64,000 nt of DNA, from assembly GCA_030765045.1 (NCBI GenBank), contig CM060964.1:314330628-314394627 (forward strand). The letters are read 5' to 3'. The position numbers and the translations under genes are program-made. Every line of letters begins with the position of its first letter. Position 1 is the first letter of the stretch. This document shows, piece by piece, positions 43,779 through 54,894 of the stretch. The notes under the pieces are model-generated. The model saw only the letters and a list, made by a program, of their open reading frames with translations, did not search any database and had not been told where the DNA came from. This stretch comes from Tenodera sinensis. Taxonomy: Eukaryota; Arthropoda; Insecta; Mantodea; Mantidae.

Positions 43779-44546
43779 GTTGATATTACATATTTCATTA
43801 CATATTTTGATGTTTTTGTTACATAAATATGTGCATATTTCGCTCCTTGATATTACATAAAAATCCGGGCTCTAGTCATTACACTAATTAAACCAGTGAT
43901 AGATCTCGGTATTTGGAACATATTTTGTATTTTACGTTTTTGTCTCTGACCATTTCTTACAGAGATATTTTAGTTTTGTCGAAAACAAGCTGGCAACACT
44001 GCAGATTGTATGGGTGTCACTTTCCCTAGTTCAGTACATAAACACAGTAACAGTACTTCTTGAGAACACAAACAAATACCCTGTCTTGTCCTTCTGTTTA
44101 CTGTGCGAGTGTAGGCCAATCACAAGCGTTAGCTCCCAGAACATTAAGCGAAAGGGAAAGTGTCAGACCTGTTTACATCCACAAATCAGCTCAATCCTCT
44201 GACCAACCTCAATGTAACGTTGTCGACTTACTGCACGTGTGAAAAAGCTGATCGGAGTATTCCTTCACATCTTTTAAGCGATTAATTATTTCAAAACCCT
44301 GTGTGATGTCCCATAATTACTACTGAAGCTATGTCAGAAATAAGTTACTCTACGCATCTTACAAGTAACAAACTGTTATCTTTGTACATTCCTGTAGAAT
44401 TATGCATCCAATTTGGATCAAAAATGATTTATTTTTTCGAAATCAGCTGATCAAAGAGCAAAATGCTATTACACATTTTTGTTTTTAACTCTTCTATGAA
44501 GCACATATTAGAAGGAATGTAATGACTTCCCTTCCACCCTGAATAT

Positions 44547-45240
44547 ACATATATAGGCAAAAGATTGCCCAAGCTGGTTTCCTTCTTCCCATACCATCGT
44601 TTCTGCTGCAGGAACAACTGTACAGTCACAAAAAAAATGCATGCGTTACTTTTAGACTGCACCTCATGAAATGCATAAGGTTGGTGCTAGCCTTTTAGGT
44701 TGCCAATAAAGAATTTACTTTGATTTCATATGTGCCTCAAAGAGACAAAGCTGTGTTACTGCTTTCAAGCATGGACAGTAATGAAGAGATTGACGAAGAG
44801 ACAAAGAAGCCAACAATGATTCTAGATTACACCAGATCTAAGGACAGTGTAGATACAGTAGTTCAAAAGTGTGGATTCTACTCTGCCAACAATCCACTAA
44901 GCACCATCACTCACAACAACATTTCTTACTAATTTAGCATTTGCTCTAACTGACAAACACATGAAAATATATATATAACATTATATTTTTACTCATTACA
45001 TATCCAATCCCGTCAACTTTTAATACATGTCCAGAAAATGCGAAAGATAAAAATGTGCACTCAATGTCACATGCACCCACATTTGGAAAAACAATAAGCG
45101 TGCTTGCTTAATGGTTAAGCAATAAAAACTACTAAGTGGTATTTGAGTGAACAAATAATCTGGCTATGCTTTAAAAAAAAGACAGTAACACTACATTGTG
45201 CATTAATTCCAATAAGCTTACAGTTGACTATTCCAACTGG
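44547..45240. other. Intron sequence, nothing identified
   Basis: Frames at 44429-44662 and 44720-44932 are open by chance and show no motif. Confidence 0.4.
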
Positions 45241-45360
45241 TTTCACTTGCCATATTTTACTGCAGGAACATTTTTTAGGCTGTTGCGTACATCATTAAGG
45301 GGCTGATGATGTTAATAACAGCCTATGAAAATGTTCCTGCAGTAAAATATTGTGAATGAA
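45241..45360. repeat. Inverted-repeat hairpin near host exon
   Basis: Arms of about 44 bp (tattttactgcaggaacatt with tttttaggctgtt, and the inverse at 45316-45360) enclose a loop of about 30 bp. It lies about 120 bp from the splice donor of the exon 45480-45811. It is probably a small MITE; no target duplication was identified. Confidence 0.65.
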
Positions 45361-45479
45361 ATCTGTTGAGTGTTTCGTCAACTTTACAGTCATTGGAACT
45401 AATTTAAATTTGGTTTCCTTTATAAGTAAATACTTAAAATTTACAAAATAACAATGGGATTAATTTTTTTAATATTTAC

Positions 45480-45811
45480 CGGTGCATTACTCCATGAATC
45501 TGGGGAAGTGGCCTGAAGGTGCACCATCACACCAGGACCATGGAATACAACTGCTTCTCCATTAGGAAGTTCAATATGGCGATGCCATAAATTGGTTGAA
45601 GATGCTATTTTGAATTCCTCTTCCAGTCTTGTAGAAATATTTTCCTCATATGGCACATAACGTGTGTCCGAAGGACCCTTGTAAAACCAGGAACACCGAC
45701 GAACCTCTGTGGGGTTCTCCTGCCAGTATACAGCCATTCTCTGGCGACGAAGGATATTTACATCATATCTGCCTCCATCAGTCGCAACTACTGTTTCAGG
45801 TGATATGTCAG
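45480..45811 (-). CDS. DDHD2-like phospholipase A1 exon (second half of WWE domain)
   Basis: 110 codons after completing one split codon: DISPETVVATDGGRYDVNIL, then AVYWQENPTEVRRCSWFYKG, VPYEENISTRLEEEFKIASS and VFHGPGVMVHLQAT ending SWSNAP. VATDGGRYDV and EVRRCSWFYKG with Trp and Tyr/Phe spacing identify the WWE-domain region shared by DDHD2 and SEC23IP. The WWE fold may bind ADP-ribose-type ligands or mediate protein contacts; its role here is not established. Acceptor tttacag above 45811, donor CCG|GTAAAT at 45479. The end phase is 0 and joins QTQVRPRVVKRG. Confidence 0.93.
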
Positions 45812-46225
45812 CTGTAAACATCCAAATAATGAATAAGGGTGTGACAAGTGAAATATGTGAGGCAGAATTGAAAGGCTGCATTATTTACCAGTTATCATCC
45901 ATTACAAAAGAGAAAAATCAGTAAGTTTATGCTATGTCACATGTTTCATGAATTGTGATGACAGAAATTTACTAGGCTCACTAGGCATGACGGAACATAA
46001 CAGCATTAACACTATTATAACAGCCTGATATTCAGGAGAAATGGGCCGAAGTATGTTCATTGCAAATGGTACTATTGCAATCTGGTCTACAAAAGGATCA
46101 GGCTTCAAAAGACTCCTTGTTATTAAAGAAATGTTTGAAAATGACAGGATTTCATGCTGAAGGAATAGAAGACAAACTAACAAACACTTGTATCTAACAA
46201 AATATTGCTATTGTCAAGGAACAAG

Positions 46226-46391
<166 letters not shown>

Positions 46392-46521
46392 ATTATAATG
46401 ATGGTCAATATTATTTTAATTTCCATAAGTGGATTTAAATATTTACATTCTTCAAAAGTTTCAAAACATTCAAAATTTGTTTTTATGACCAACAAAACTT
46501 TGAACCTTTAGCTTCAATTAT

Positions 46522-47770
46522 GTTGTTAGCTAATGCTGGATTTCTGACAATGAAGTCATTAATCCTCTTGCTCTCCAATATTTTCCACTGATGGATGGGG
46601 CACTAGAATTGGCCGGGCATACTTGAAGGTGGTCTCGATCCATTTCCTCTTGCAGATCACATAGAGGACAGAGTGGTGAAGAATATATCCCAATTCTGTT
46701 TAAATATTTTGCCAGACAATCATGTCCTGTAATCAACCTGAAGATTGCAACTGCTGCTTTTCGAGAATACTCAGGAATTACTGTTTGAATGTTTTGTAGT
46801 TCCCAACTTTTATTCTTTGATTTTTCATAGTAATATTTTGCAATAATTTTTTTGAATTCAGAGTTGACTAATCTTTTAGCTGCATAAAATGGTAGATTAA
46901 CTATAAATTTTTGTACACCGCTGGTACCCTTTTTTGCAAGAAAATCAGCTTTCTCATTACCAAGACTATGTGTTTTTGAAGTGCTGTTAGATGGGTAAGG
47001 ATTTTCCAACATTCTATAATTGTTTGGTTTTTTGGTGACAACTTGGAAGTAATTAATATAATTGCTGCCCTGGAATCTGAGAGAATAACAACTACTTGCT
47101 GAAAATGTGAAATTCTGTACAAAAGATTTTGTAGGGCCATTCAAATTGCTTCAATTTCTCCATCAAAGTTAGTAGTTCCATAACTTAAAGATTTGTAATA
47201 GGAAAAGAGGTGACATGTGACTCCAGCACCTGCTCCATCTTGGTTTGATATCAAAGATCCATCAGTATAAATATGCAGCCATTCGTGTTCTGGAAATCTA
47301 GTATGGATTGTCTCTAATGCCAATAATTTTAGAACACTAGTTGGAGTATCACTTTTCTTAACTACTTCTGTCAGGTGTAAATAATGTGTGATGTCTAATG
47401 TTTGTGTCAGATTGACTTTAGATATGAAGTTTTCCTTTGAATTAGGAAGGTATATATTCTTCTTGATGTCTAGAATTTTGGAAAGAAAGCTCTTCTGAGT
47501 CTTTAGTGTATATGTAAAATTTCTCTTGTTCCATGTATTGAATGGAAGTCTGATCAACTTTTCGTGTTGAGTAAGAGCTGCTTTTTCTATTTCATATTCA
47601 ATGGGGTATTGGTTGGTTAGTATTTCCATAGCTGGTATTGGTGTTGTTTTGGTAGCACCTGTAATTAGTCCCAGACTTTGGTTTTGAAAGATTTGAATTT
47701 TTTTTGTGTTTGCTGTTATAAGAACATCACTGCAGTAAGTAAATAATGATTTTATATATACAAGCTTCAA
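46522..47770 (-). pseudogene. I/Jockey-type LINE fragment: RT thumb, RNase H and C-terminal tail
   Basis: From 47770 downward: VYIKSLFTYCSDVLITANT, LGLITGATKTTPIPAMEIL, HEWLHIYTDGSLISNQDGAG (RNase H), ILSDSRAAIILI, then ADFLAKKGTSG and the tail LITGHDCLAKYLN with CPLCDLQEEMDRDHLQVCPA, ending LMTSLSEIQH. Two long frames overlap with only a few shifts, so this is one of the better preserved copies. It is 5' truncated. The RNase H histidine-containing segment is missing between the two frames. Confidence 0.85.
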
Positions 47771-48179
47771 TTATGCACAATGGCTTTTGTTCTGAGAGCC
47801 TTTTAAAGCATGACTATTTATGTGCCCAACAGTCTGTATTTAATTCCAATGCCTTTCACTCAACCTTAATTTTTCTTACACTTTTGCACATTAACAATGT
47901 TCTATGTGATGTAATCTTGTTCAAGCTTTTAGCACCAAATCAGAGTAATCCAATAGAATCAACTGGATCAATGTCAGGCATGAAAGCCAAAGCGTGTATA
48001 TCAGAGAGAGTGAATTTAAAAAACTGTACATGATTTTTACTGCACTTTTAAATTGCTCAAGAAACGACATAATAATTAATCTGACCATTGAAGATAAATT
48101 GTTAAAAAAAAAATTATATTTTGAGGTTTAAAATGTTCAATGTTCAATGACAATCAGAGTAATGAATAAAACTATATGC
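47771..48179. other. Intron sequence, nothing identified
   Basis: One 95-codon frame (47746-48033) starts in LINE sequence and shows no motif. Confidence 0.4.
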
Positions 48180-48360
48180 TACGATTTGAACCATGGATCT
48201 TCCGGTCAATAATCCAGCTATTTTAACCACTGAGCTACCATGGCCAATGTGCCGAAATGACATTAAATTCCCTAACTCACTTGCATTTTTTCCCTGATAA
48301 ACCATAAGAACATCTCAAATTCATAAGAGATAACATACCCTAATGGTGACTATGCTGTAA
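48180..48360 (-). repeat. tRNA-headed repeat copy
   Basis: Contains acgatttgaaccatggatct (inverted B-box), a head remnant (ttaaccactgagctaccatg) and a body like that at 29265-29380 (aatgacattaaattc, ctaatggtgacta). Cut on the right by the Tc1/mariner element. Confidence 0.65.
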
Positions 48361-48363
48361 GTA

Positions 48364-49751
48364 CAGAGACCCGAGAACACCTGAACCACTGCACAGTGTT
48401 TTTCTACTGTGCACACAGAAACACGATAACAGCAGCTACTGCACACAAGGTCACACAGATGACTTGTTTTTCTCTGCTCTAAAAGTGCACTATCATTGAG
48501 CATTGGGCTGATGCTGATATCGTATGGCTGAATTATTACCAGTGTGCCTTGTTATTTTGCCCTGTGCTTAGTCACAAAGTGTATTATGGCTCCGCATTTG
48601 TTTTCTACTGCACAGCATGTATTTATGATTCATATGTGTTAACTCAGTCAGCTCGCCAAGTGAAAGTGCGATTTACAGAAAGATTTACAGGTGTAAAAGT
48701 TTCAGACCATACAACAATCTATAAACTTCAGGCCACAAGAAGTGTTCAGGCTCAGAAATCCAAAAGATGAAGTATGGTACTTACCGAAGAAACATTAGAC
48801 ATCGGTCTTCATTGGAGAATTCCCCCCCCAAAATCGCTTAGGCCTCTTTCACAAACGGCAGGCATTTCTTATGGTTCTTTGCAAAGAGCTACTAAATTAC
48901 TGAAGTTAAAACCATATAAAATAACTGGCACACGCTGTTCAACCAGGCGATCCTGTAATTAGGTGCACATTTTGTGAGTGGACCCTCAATAGCATATATA
49001 ATGGTGAAATTGACCCACATTTAATATTTTTCATGGATGAGGCTTGGTTCCACCTTCATGGATATGTGTGTACACAAAATAATCGTTATTGGAGCTCTGA
49101 GTAACCCAATATTGTTCATGAAGTGCATCTTCATGACGAAAAAATTGGTGTATGGTGTGCCATTAGGTGAGAAAGAGTTATAGGTCCAATTTTTTTGAGT
49201 CAACAGTTGACACCTGTACATACCTGAATACAATTTTGCCCCCCTTTTTTTTAGAGAATTAACCGACAGGGAGCATGATTCTGCCCTTTTTGGGCAAAAC
49301 TCTGCAACAGCTCATACAGTCAATCTTTCGATGAGAACAATTCACAGAATTACTAGTAGAAATTTGTAGCCCCCTCAGTCCCCCAACCTAACCCCCAGTG
49401 ATTTCTATCTCTAGGGTAATTTAAAGCATAAAGTGCACAAGACAAACCCATACACCCTGGAAGATTTGAAACAAAATATCTGCCAGGAAATTGCCAACAT
49501 TTCTGAACATGAACTACAGCGAGTGATGGGTAGTTTCCTAAAGAGGTGCCAAAAATGTATGGACAACGACAGTGGCCAGTTTCAGCATCTCCTTTAATAG
49601 CAGTGGTAAGTAAAGTCTTTAAAAGTAGTTTTAAAAATGTATGGTTTCATCTGCGCTGTTCTATGACAGCGACAGCTGGCAATGAGCACCGAGGATGCGC
49701 ACAAATAAAACAGTGCAGTCGGTTCGGAGTCTTTTGACTCACCTGTTACTG
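48364..49751 (+). mobile_element. Tc1/mariner-like element, copy 2
   Basis: It lies between TA dinucleotides (48362-48363, 49752-49753), with imperfect inverted ends sharing actgcac..tgtttt..tgtg. Transposase pieces in order are RQVKVRFTERFTGVKVSDHT, TGISYGSLQRATKLLKLKPY (helix-turn-helix), FMDEAWFHLHGYVCTQNNRYW (first Asp), and PPQP/PNLTPSDFYL near 49390. It is related to copy 1 (33272-34322) but keeps the N-terminal region deleted there. Several stops and shifts inactivate it. Confidence 0.75.
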
Positions 49752-49805
49752 TAAGTCCTGGGCTTCATAGTTTAACCAACTATAAGGTGATGCCACATTG
49801 GCCAC

Positions 49806-49992
49806 ATTTAAACAGAATTGGGATATATTCTTCACCACTCTGTCCTCATGTGATCTGCAAGAGGAAATGGATCGAGACCACCTTCAAATATGCCCGGCCA
49901 CTTCTAGTGCCCCATCCATCAGTGAAAAATATTGGAGAGCAAGAGGATTAATGACTTCATTGTCAGAAATCCAGCATTAGCTAACAACAACA
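49806..49992 (+). pseudogene. 3' end fragment of I/Jockey-type LINE
   Basis: Encodes CDLQEEMDRDHLQICPATSS and the terminal LMTSLSEIQH stop, then a 3' tail of AAC units (aacaacaacaac). It is heavily 5' truncated. Confidence 0.8.
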
Positions 49993-50150
49993 ACATTGGC
50001 CATGGTAGCTCAAAGGTTAGAGCAGCCTGATAGAGACCGGAGGAGCCGTGGTTCAAATCCCAACTATGGCACTGAATTTTTCAGTCATTGTACCCCTTTC
50101 CAATCTTGCCCTACACACGACTAGTGTGTGGAAAAACAATTTCTATATGC
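49993..50150 (+). mobile_element. tRNA-derived SINE copy abutting LINE tail
   Basis: Head ggccatggtagctcaaaggt with B-box gtggttcaaatcccaacta and acceptor-like ctatggc, followed by the body tgaatttttcagtcattgta and a terminal tagtgtgtggaaaaacaa. It begins right after the AAC tail of the LINE fragment. Confidence 0.7.
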
Positions 50151-50599
50151 CACTTTTGTATGGTATGCAGCAAAACAAGGGCAAATGAAATTATCACTTG
50201 TTTGCTGTTCAGGTTTCAAAAGCAGCCAAGTGTTTATTTATTCTATGTAATAGCATAGCGGATAGAAGAGATGGTGTGAGCTCTTCGGGAGTTACTATGG
50301 TTCGCTCACCAGATGGCACTGGTGTCGTGGTCGCTTCACTTTAGTTCACGAATACATGGTGAAAATGGGTTTCATATTATCAATTAGCATTTTAAATACC
50401 TAAAATCGTAAGCAGGAATATTTGAAATACTGTTTTGAAACATCGTCTTTCCTTGACACAAAATATAGGATGCTATTTTACAATAATGGGTATTATAATT
50501 AATGAAGAACAATGGGAAATATCTGCTTACATGAATTTACGCTGAAAAATTATACCATAATGCAAATTATGTATGTTATGTATATAAAATATTGAAACT

Positions 50600-50960
50600 C
50601 ACCGTGGAATTAGATGTTGGAGACCTTGGAGAGTTTACGTGTTGATTTTGCTGACTTCGATGACGTCATTTCTCTATTAATTTCCTTGGTGCGAAAAAAG
50701 AAGCGACATTTCATGTAATGTAGTGTTAATTTTCCAACTAAATCCAGTTTGTGTTCCATGCAACATCCTATTCCACTGGGTCCTAATATGATTTCGTCTA
50801 TGTTATCTAAGCACTCGTAAAATATATCACTCCACAAACTTTCATACGAGCACATTTGCTTCTCCAAAATAGCCTTGACATGCAAAAGAATATTAACCAC
50901 ACATTCAGAGGGGTAGGTTAAATACCGACGATTTTTTAGGGTGCCATAGTCTTTATTGTA
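50600..50960 (-). pseudogene. P transposase C-terminal part
   Basis: The frame encodes YLTYPSECVVNILLHVKAIL, then LWSDIFYECLDNIDEI and GCCMEHKLDLVGKL, typical of the C-terminal end of P-type transposases. Between this and the main frame (51230) the sequence reads LLDFVGNKIKNKTKILDWES and KMLEKLSCKTCAS, with a few stops. Either small introns or inactivating mutations separate the parts. Confidence 0.6.
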
Positions 50961-51230
50961 GTGAAAGTGGAAGCTAATATATCAAGAGGGTAGATCGGTG
51001 GACAGAGTAGAGGCACAGGTTTTACAACTAAGTTTTTCGAGCATCTTTTTTTACTATATAACCCCGTAAGTTGTGTACTAAGCATCTTTTAGAAATATTT
51101 CCTCATAGAGTTCGGGAACTTCACTTTCCCAGTCAAGTATTTTAGTTTTGTTCTTTATTTTGTTTCCAACAAAATCCAACAGCTCACGTTTTTTTTTGCT
51201 CAGTTTATTTTGCCAATATACGAATTTGAT

Positions 51231-52973
51231 TTAGGATGTAAGTGGTGGCTCCACTTTATTCTCATAATTAGCAGCATTTGACAGTGCAAGTTTTAAAGGG
51301 ACATACACAGCCTGTAGCATATGTAAATGTAAAAAGTCAACTGTGGAAGGATAGTCATCACAGCTTAAAGAACGCATAATTCCAAAGTGCCGTTCAAGGG
51401 GGTCTAGATTGAATTTTGCTGTTAAGACGTATGCAAATCCTCTATTCCATAAATACTTGGACACTTCCAAAGTACTTTTTAAGGTGACTCTAAGATATTC
51501 CATTGTCCTAGTTGAGCAGAATGTGTTATTTTCAGACGTTACTATGCGAAAGAAATCTTTTAGCACTCTGTGAGATTGCGAATTTTTATAGAGTGCTTTA
51601 ACTGGAACTGTAGAGTTTAACGCATCTACGAGATTATTTACATCTCTTGTGAATAGTTCAGCATTTTCGCTTCCCTTAAATTTTTCAAAATTAATTTTCC
51701 TAAAGAAGTCAATGCCATTTGCAGTGCTGTTACTGAACAATTGAAAACACAGTCTCACATTCATTTTTTGAAAAGAGGTGGGGTCTATGTGGGATGAGGT
51801 CAATTTTGGGCAAACTCTAAGACCAGAAAATTTAGGAGAAGTGTCAGCTTCATAAATGTATCTATAAAAATTATATTGGATGCTCTTATTTCTGTATAAG
51901 ACAACCACCTTATCATGAAAATAATTTCTCATGCATTTTATTATGTGGACGCAATCTGAAAAAGCCCATATTCTTCTTTTGTCATCAAGTGGGTGCTGTA
52001 CATTTTCACATGTTGCTCCTATTCCTAAATTTTTCCATACTTTTTTGTTTGATTGACTTCCATCACTAGTGAAACTAACAATTTTTGTCCCTGAGTTTTC
52101 TAACTGGATAATTACTTCTATAAGGAGCTTAGCTAGTATATCACCGGGTGTAGCATTTCTACTTGCGTAAATCGCTACTGGTTGGCTCCAATTATGTAAT
52201 AAGGGAACAAACATAAAAACTAAAGCATGGTTAGCCATAGAATTTTTCTGATTGTTAGGAGTGTGTTCACCTAGATTCACGAATCCGTCCACTTTTAGTG
52301 AGCTAGCATTGAACCTGACTTCATCAAATATTACAACTCCAAGACGTTTGTTTTCATCTTCTTCTTGACTGAATGTAGCAGAAATAGCATTTAGAGTATT
52401 GCTATTTATACCATATGTGCCCTTTATCCCTTTAGATAATTTCCTTAAATGGGCTTCAGAAGGCAGGGGCAGCAATTCATGTGTTAAGCAACGTCTATAA
52501 CCTTTAGGGCTTTTAATTTTAAATAGCAAGCTTTCTAATAGAAGTTCATTGGTGTAACGCATCCCCTCCGAGCTTGTCTGACATTTTTTAATCAATGTAT
52601 CTAGAACCAGCTTTTGTTTTTTACTTAAACAATTTAAATTGTGTTTATGTTCGCAACAATTAGTAGCGAATTTCTTTTCTACTACTTTTAATTTAGCCCT
52701 CTCTTTAGATAGCAGGATTTTAGTTCTAACTAAATTTCTATTGAGGTTTCTAATTCTTTTCTTCAGTGCAGCAATTTCATTATTGACACTTGTGTTTGTG
52801 ACCTTGGAGGAATTAGAACTGTTTTCTGTGATTTCCTCATTGTTGAAGGACAGTGCGTTTGAAATAAGAACTGGTTGACTGGATCCTGCATCTGGTAATT
52901 TACTGATTGTTGAATATTGCTTTTTCAGTAATTTTTTGTCTCTTTTTTGTGGAGATTTTCGGGATTTATGCAC
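51231..52973 (-). CDS. P element transposase, central region
   Basis: An open stretch of about 580 codons without a stop. Residues 1-110 are a basic region with a leucine-zipper-like coil (NEIAALKKRIRNLNRNLV). The RNase H-like catalytic domain includes VVIFDEVRFNASSLKVDG (first Asp), IVSFTSDGSQSNKKVWK (second Asp) and NVQHPLDDKRRIWAFSDCVH, a block shared with THAP9 and Drosophila P transposases. LDPLERHFGIMRSLS near residue 545 carries the expected Glu. The first codon here is not ATG; it should be spliced to the THAP exon upstream. The length of the open frame suggests recent function. The element may no longer be active because of breaks near the C-terminus. Confidence 0.85.
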   Translation of the reverse strand: MHKSRKSPQKRDKKLLKKQYSTISKLPDAGSSQPVLISNALSFNNEEITENSSNSSKVTNTSVNNEIAALKKRIRNLNRNLVRTKILLSKERAKLKVVEKKFATNCCEHKHNLNCLSKKQKLVLDTLIKKCQTSSEGMRYTNELLLESLLFKIKSPKGYRRCLTHELLPLPSEAHLRKLSKGIKGTYGINSNTLNAISATFSQEEDENKRLGVVIFDEVRFNASSLKVDGFVNLGEHTPNNQKNSMANHALVFMFVPLLHNWSQPVAIYASRNATPGDILAKLLIEVIIQLENSGTKIVSFTSDGSQSNKKVWKNLGIGATCENVQHPLDDKRRIWAFSDCVHIIKCMRNYFHDKVVVLYRNKSIQYNFYRYIYEADTSPKFSGLRVCPKLTSSHIDPTSFQKMNVRLCFQLFSNSTANGIDFFRKINFEKFKGSENAELFTRDVNNLVDALNSTVPVKALYKNSQSHRVLKDFFRIVTSENNTFCSTRTMEYLRVTLKSTLEVSKYLWNRGFAYVLTAKFNLDPLERHFGIMRSLSCDDYPSTVDFLHLHMLQAVYVPLKLALSNAANYENKVEPPLTS

Positions 52974-53008
52974 TGCTGTTAAGTACCTGGGTAAATTAGG
53001 AAATATAC

Positions 53009-53152
53009 TAGATTTAACAGATAATCTTTCCTAGGAATAGACTTTTCCCATTTGTAAAACAGATTTTTATCTTTAGGAGGAGTAAAAAAATGCCTAGCTT
53101 CTGAGCAGTTTCTGTATCCTGAACGACACCCAGGTACAAAACAAGTTGGCAT
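53009..53152 (-). CDS. P element THAP-finger exon (partial)
   Basis: ATG at 53152 opens MPTCFVPGCRSGYRNCSEAR, then HFFTPPKDKNLFYKWEKSIP. C-x4-C and the following Phe and Trp are the first half of a THAP zinc finger, the DNA-binding domain of P transposases. The second half (C-x2-H and AVPTIF) was not found. Possible donors are at 53008 (GTATAT) and a little upstream; the latter would give the correct phase into the central frame. The finger may therefore be truncated. Confidence 0.6.
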
Positions 53153-53246
53153 TTTTAATCTATTATTGATGTTGCTTGAAACTTACGTTTTGAAGAACAC
53201 ACACATTTATGTACAAACTTAGGAGCAATTTCACAAGTATGTAGCT

Positions 53247-53591
53247 AATTTAATTTAAAAGGTGAGTTAATTAATAACACTGAACAACACTTACAACATA
53301 TTTTTCCGGGACGCGTTTCGAAGGTTAACTTTCCTCCATTGTCAACCGGACAATAACTGGGTTTCCATGGTGTTTCATGGTGCAGATGGTGATGCTTCTT
53401 CTGGTGGCGGTTCAATGAACCAGAAGAAACACCAGAAGAAGCATCACCATCTGCACCATAAAACACCATGGAAACCCAGTTATTGTCCGGTTGATAATGG
53501 AGGAAAGTTAACCTTCGAAACGCATCCCCGAAAAATATGTTGTAAGTGTTGTTCAGTGTTATTAATTGACTCACCTTTTAAATTAAATTAA
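53247..53591. repeat. Palindromic MITE inside the P element
   Basis: Two arms of about 165 bp are nearly exact inverted copies (for example ggacaataactgggtttcca and its complement), with a loop around tggcggttcaatgaac. The outer ends are AT-rich (aatttaatttaaaaggtgag). The arms stay open in frame, so similar peptides appear on both strands; these are not genes. Confidence 0.9.
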
Positions 53592-53864
53592 TTACAATAC
53601 TGTTTTCAAACTTCTATGAAAGGAAGATATGTACCTAATTACTCACAACATACAACGCATACGTATAAATTTATGTCTGTACTTCCAAATCACATACTAG
53701 GCAGTTCGGCCTCATTTTGAGGCGACTGCGATCGCCACGCCACAGTTTCGGTCAGTTGCCACGGGACCACGGATCATGCAGTAAACTAGCGGGAGAGCTC
53801 ACACTTTCTCTTCTATCCGCTATGATAATAGTTTGAAATATTGGTATATTCAGTGTTAAGAGTT

Positions 53865-54480
53865 TGTGTTACAATTATGGTTCTCACAAAAGAGAAGGTT
53901 TTTATCATTGAGCATTATTTCTTGTGATACGGAGTTGAGCGTCAGAATGGACCAAGCCTGCACCATGTTAAAGAACATTACGAGAAACAATTTAACAAGA
54001 TGGTACAAAGTAACAAAAGAATCCTTGCTGTCATCAAGAAGTATCCGGTGTGCGATCAGTCTTGTGTTAACGGAAGGAAACAACTGGGCACCCAAGGACC
54101 ATCACCACTTATGAGAGTCATGAATGGCTTCTCCAACAAATGTTGAAGAGTCCCCAAAGCACAGAAACCTGCCATTGCGACGATAGTGGATGCAGCAAGA
54201 TGGAGCTACAGCTCATATGGCAAGGGAGTCATTGCCCTTCTGCGACAAAACTTTGGAGATTGCTTATTTTCTCATACAACAGGATCTCACGGCCCTGGAT
54301 GCCTACATATGTGGTATGATGAAAGCATACATTTTCCAAACAGATGATCCACCTGGAAATGTTCCTGAATTACGGAAGATAGCCATTTTTTGTCCCCTTA
54401 CAACAACCTGTGTCCATTAACATGTTAAACAATCTAAAAGACTGTTATGAACAATGTATGAAACATAAGGTGCACATTTT
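53865..54480 (+). pseudogene. IS630/Tc1-like transposase remnant
   Basis: Pieces in order: MVLTKEKVFIIEHYFL, LHHVKEHYEKQFNK (helix-turn-helix region), MQQDGATAHMARES near 54190 (QDGATAHTA is the second catalytic Asp block of this group) and a later DAYICGMMKAYIF/DDPPGNVPELRK part. The first Asp block is missing, and shifts are frequent. No terminal repeats were found. Confidence 0.7.
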
Positions 54481-54894
54481 GAACACATGCTGTACCAATG
54501 CATTTAGATGTGTTGTTGTAATATATTACATGTTCTAACTACATATAGATTTTCTGAATACGTTTGTAATGTGTTGTAATTTAAGTTACCTTTATTTTGC
54601 AGCATACTGTACATTAGTATTTAAATAATATGGTGGTGTTTTTATTTTCTCAAAATTCCTATTTCTGCATCATATGAAACACGTGACTAACCCTTAGGTG
54701 ACACAGATGTCATATGACGACCATCTTAAAATGCAGGAGTGTCAATATGGACGTCAATAGACATCCTTTGCATACATGCATTTAATCCTTATTTAACCCT
54801 AATTATTTTAATTTTTCTCTTTTATAATAAATGTAACTAAATTCTATAAGAGATCAAGGCTTACCTTTAAAGGTTTATTCTAAAATGGTACACA

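Larger units (their letters stand above)
36974..43874 (+). mobile_element. hAT element with a nested LTR retrotransposon
   Basis: An exact 8-bp duplication, gtcattac, lies at 36966-36973 and 43875-43882. Terminal inverted repeats are at least 20 bp (tagagcccggatttttatgt at the left, its complement at 43855-43874). Removing the LTR element leaves about 1.8 kb, so it was already internally deleted. It keeps pieces of a BED-finger hAT transposase. Confidence 0.92.
36951..44541. mobile_element. Unclassified TIR element holding a nested hAT element
   Basis: Ends are inverted repeats of about 25 bp: ctgggtggaaaggaagtcat on the left and cagggtggaagggaagtcat on the right strand, both followed by tac. 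Without the hAT insertion it would be about 680 bp and non-coding. A possible ATAT duplication flanks it (36946-36949, 44543-44546), but the exact border is ambiguous by one base. It interrupts Penelope-like sequence on the left. Confidence 0.65.
50254..53824 (-). mobile_element. P element
   Basis: The element is 3571 bp with about 30-bp inverted ends: catagcggatagaagagatg at the left and catagcggatagaagagaaa at the right strand, both followed by tgtgagctct after a short gap. Flanks share taatag, an imperfect version of the expected 8-bp duplication. It encodes a THAP-type finger and a P transposase core on the minus strand. A palindromic MITE (53247-53591) lies between the 5' end and the first exon. 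Confidence 0.85.

Noticed and set aside
53245..53591. Paired His/Lys-rich proteins on both strands
   Set aside because: Same palindromic MITE read from either side.
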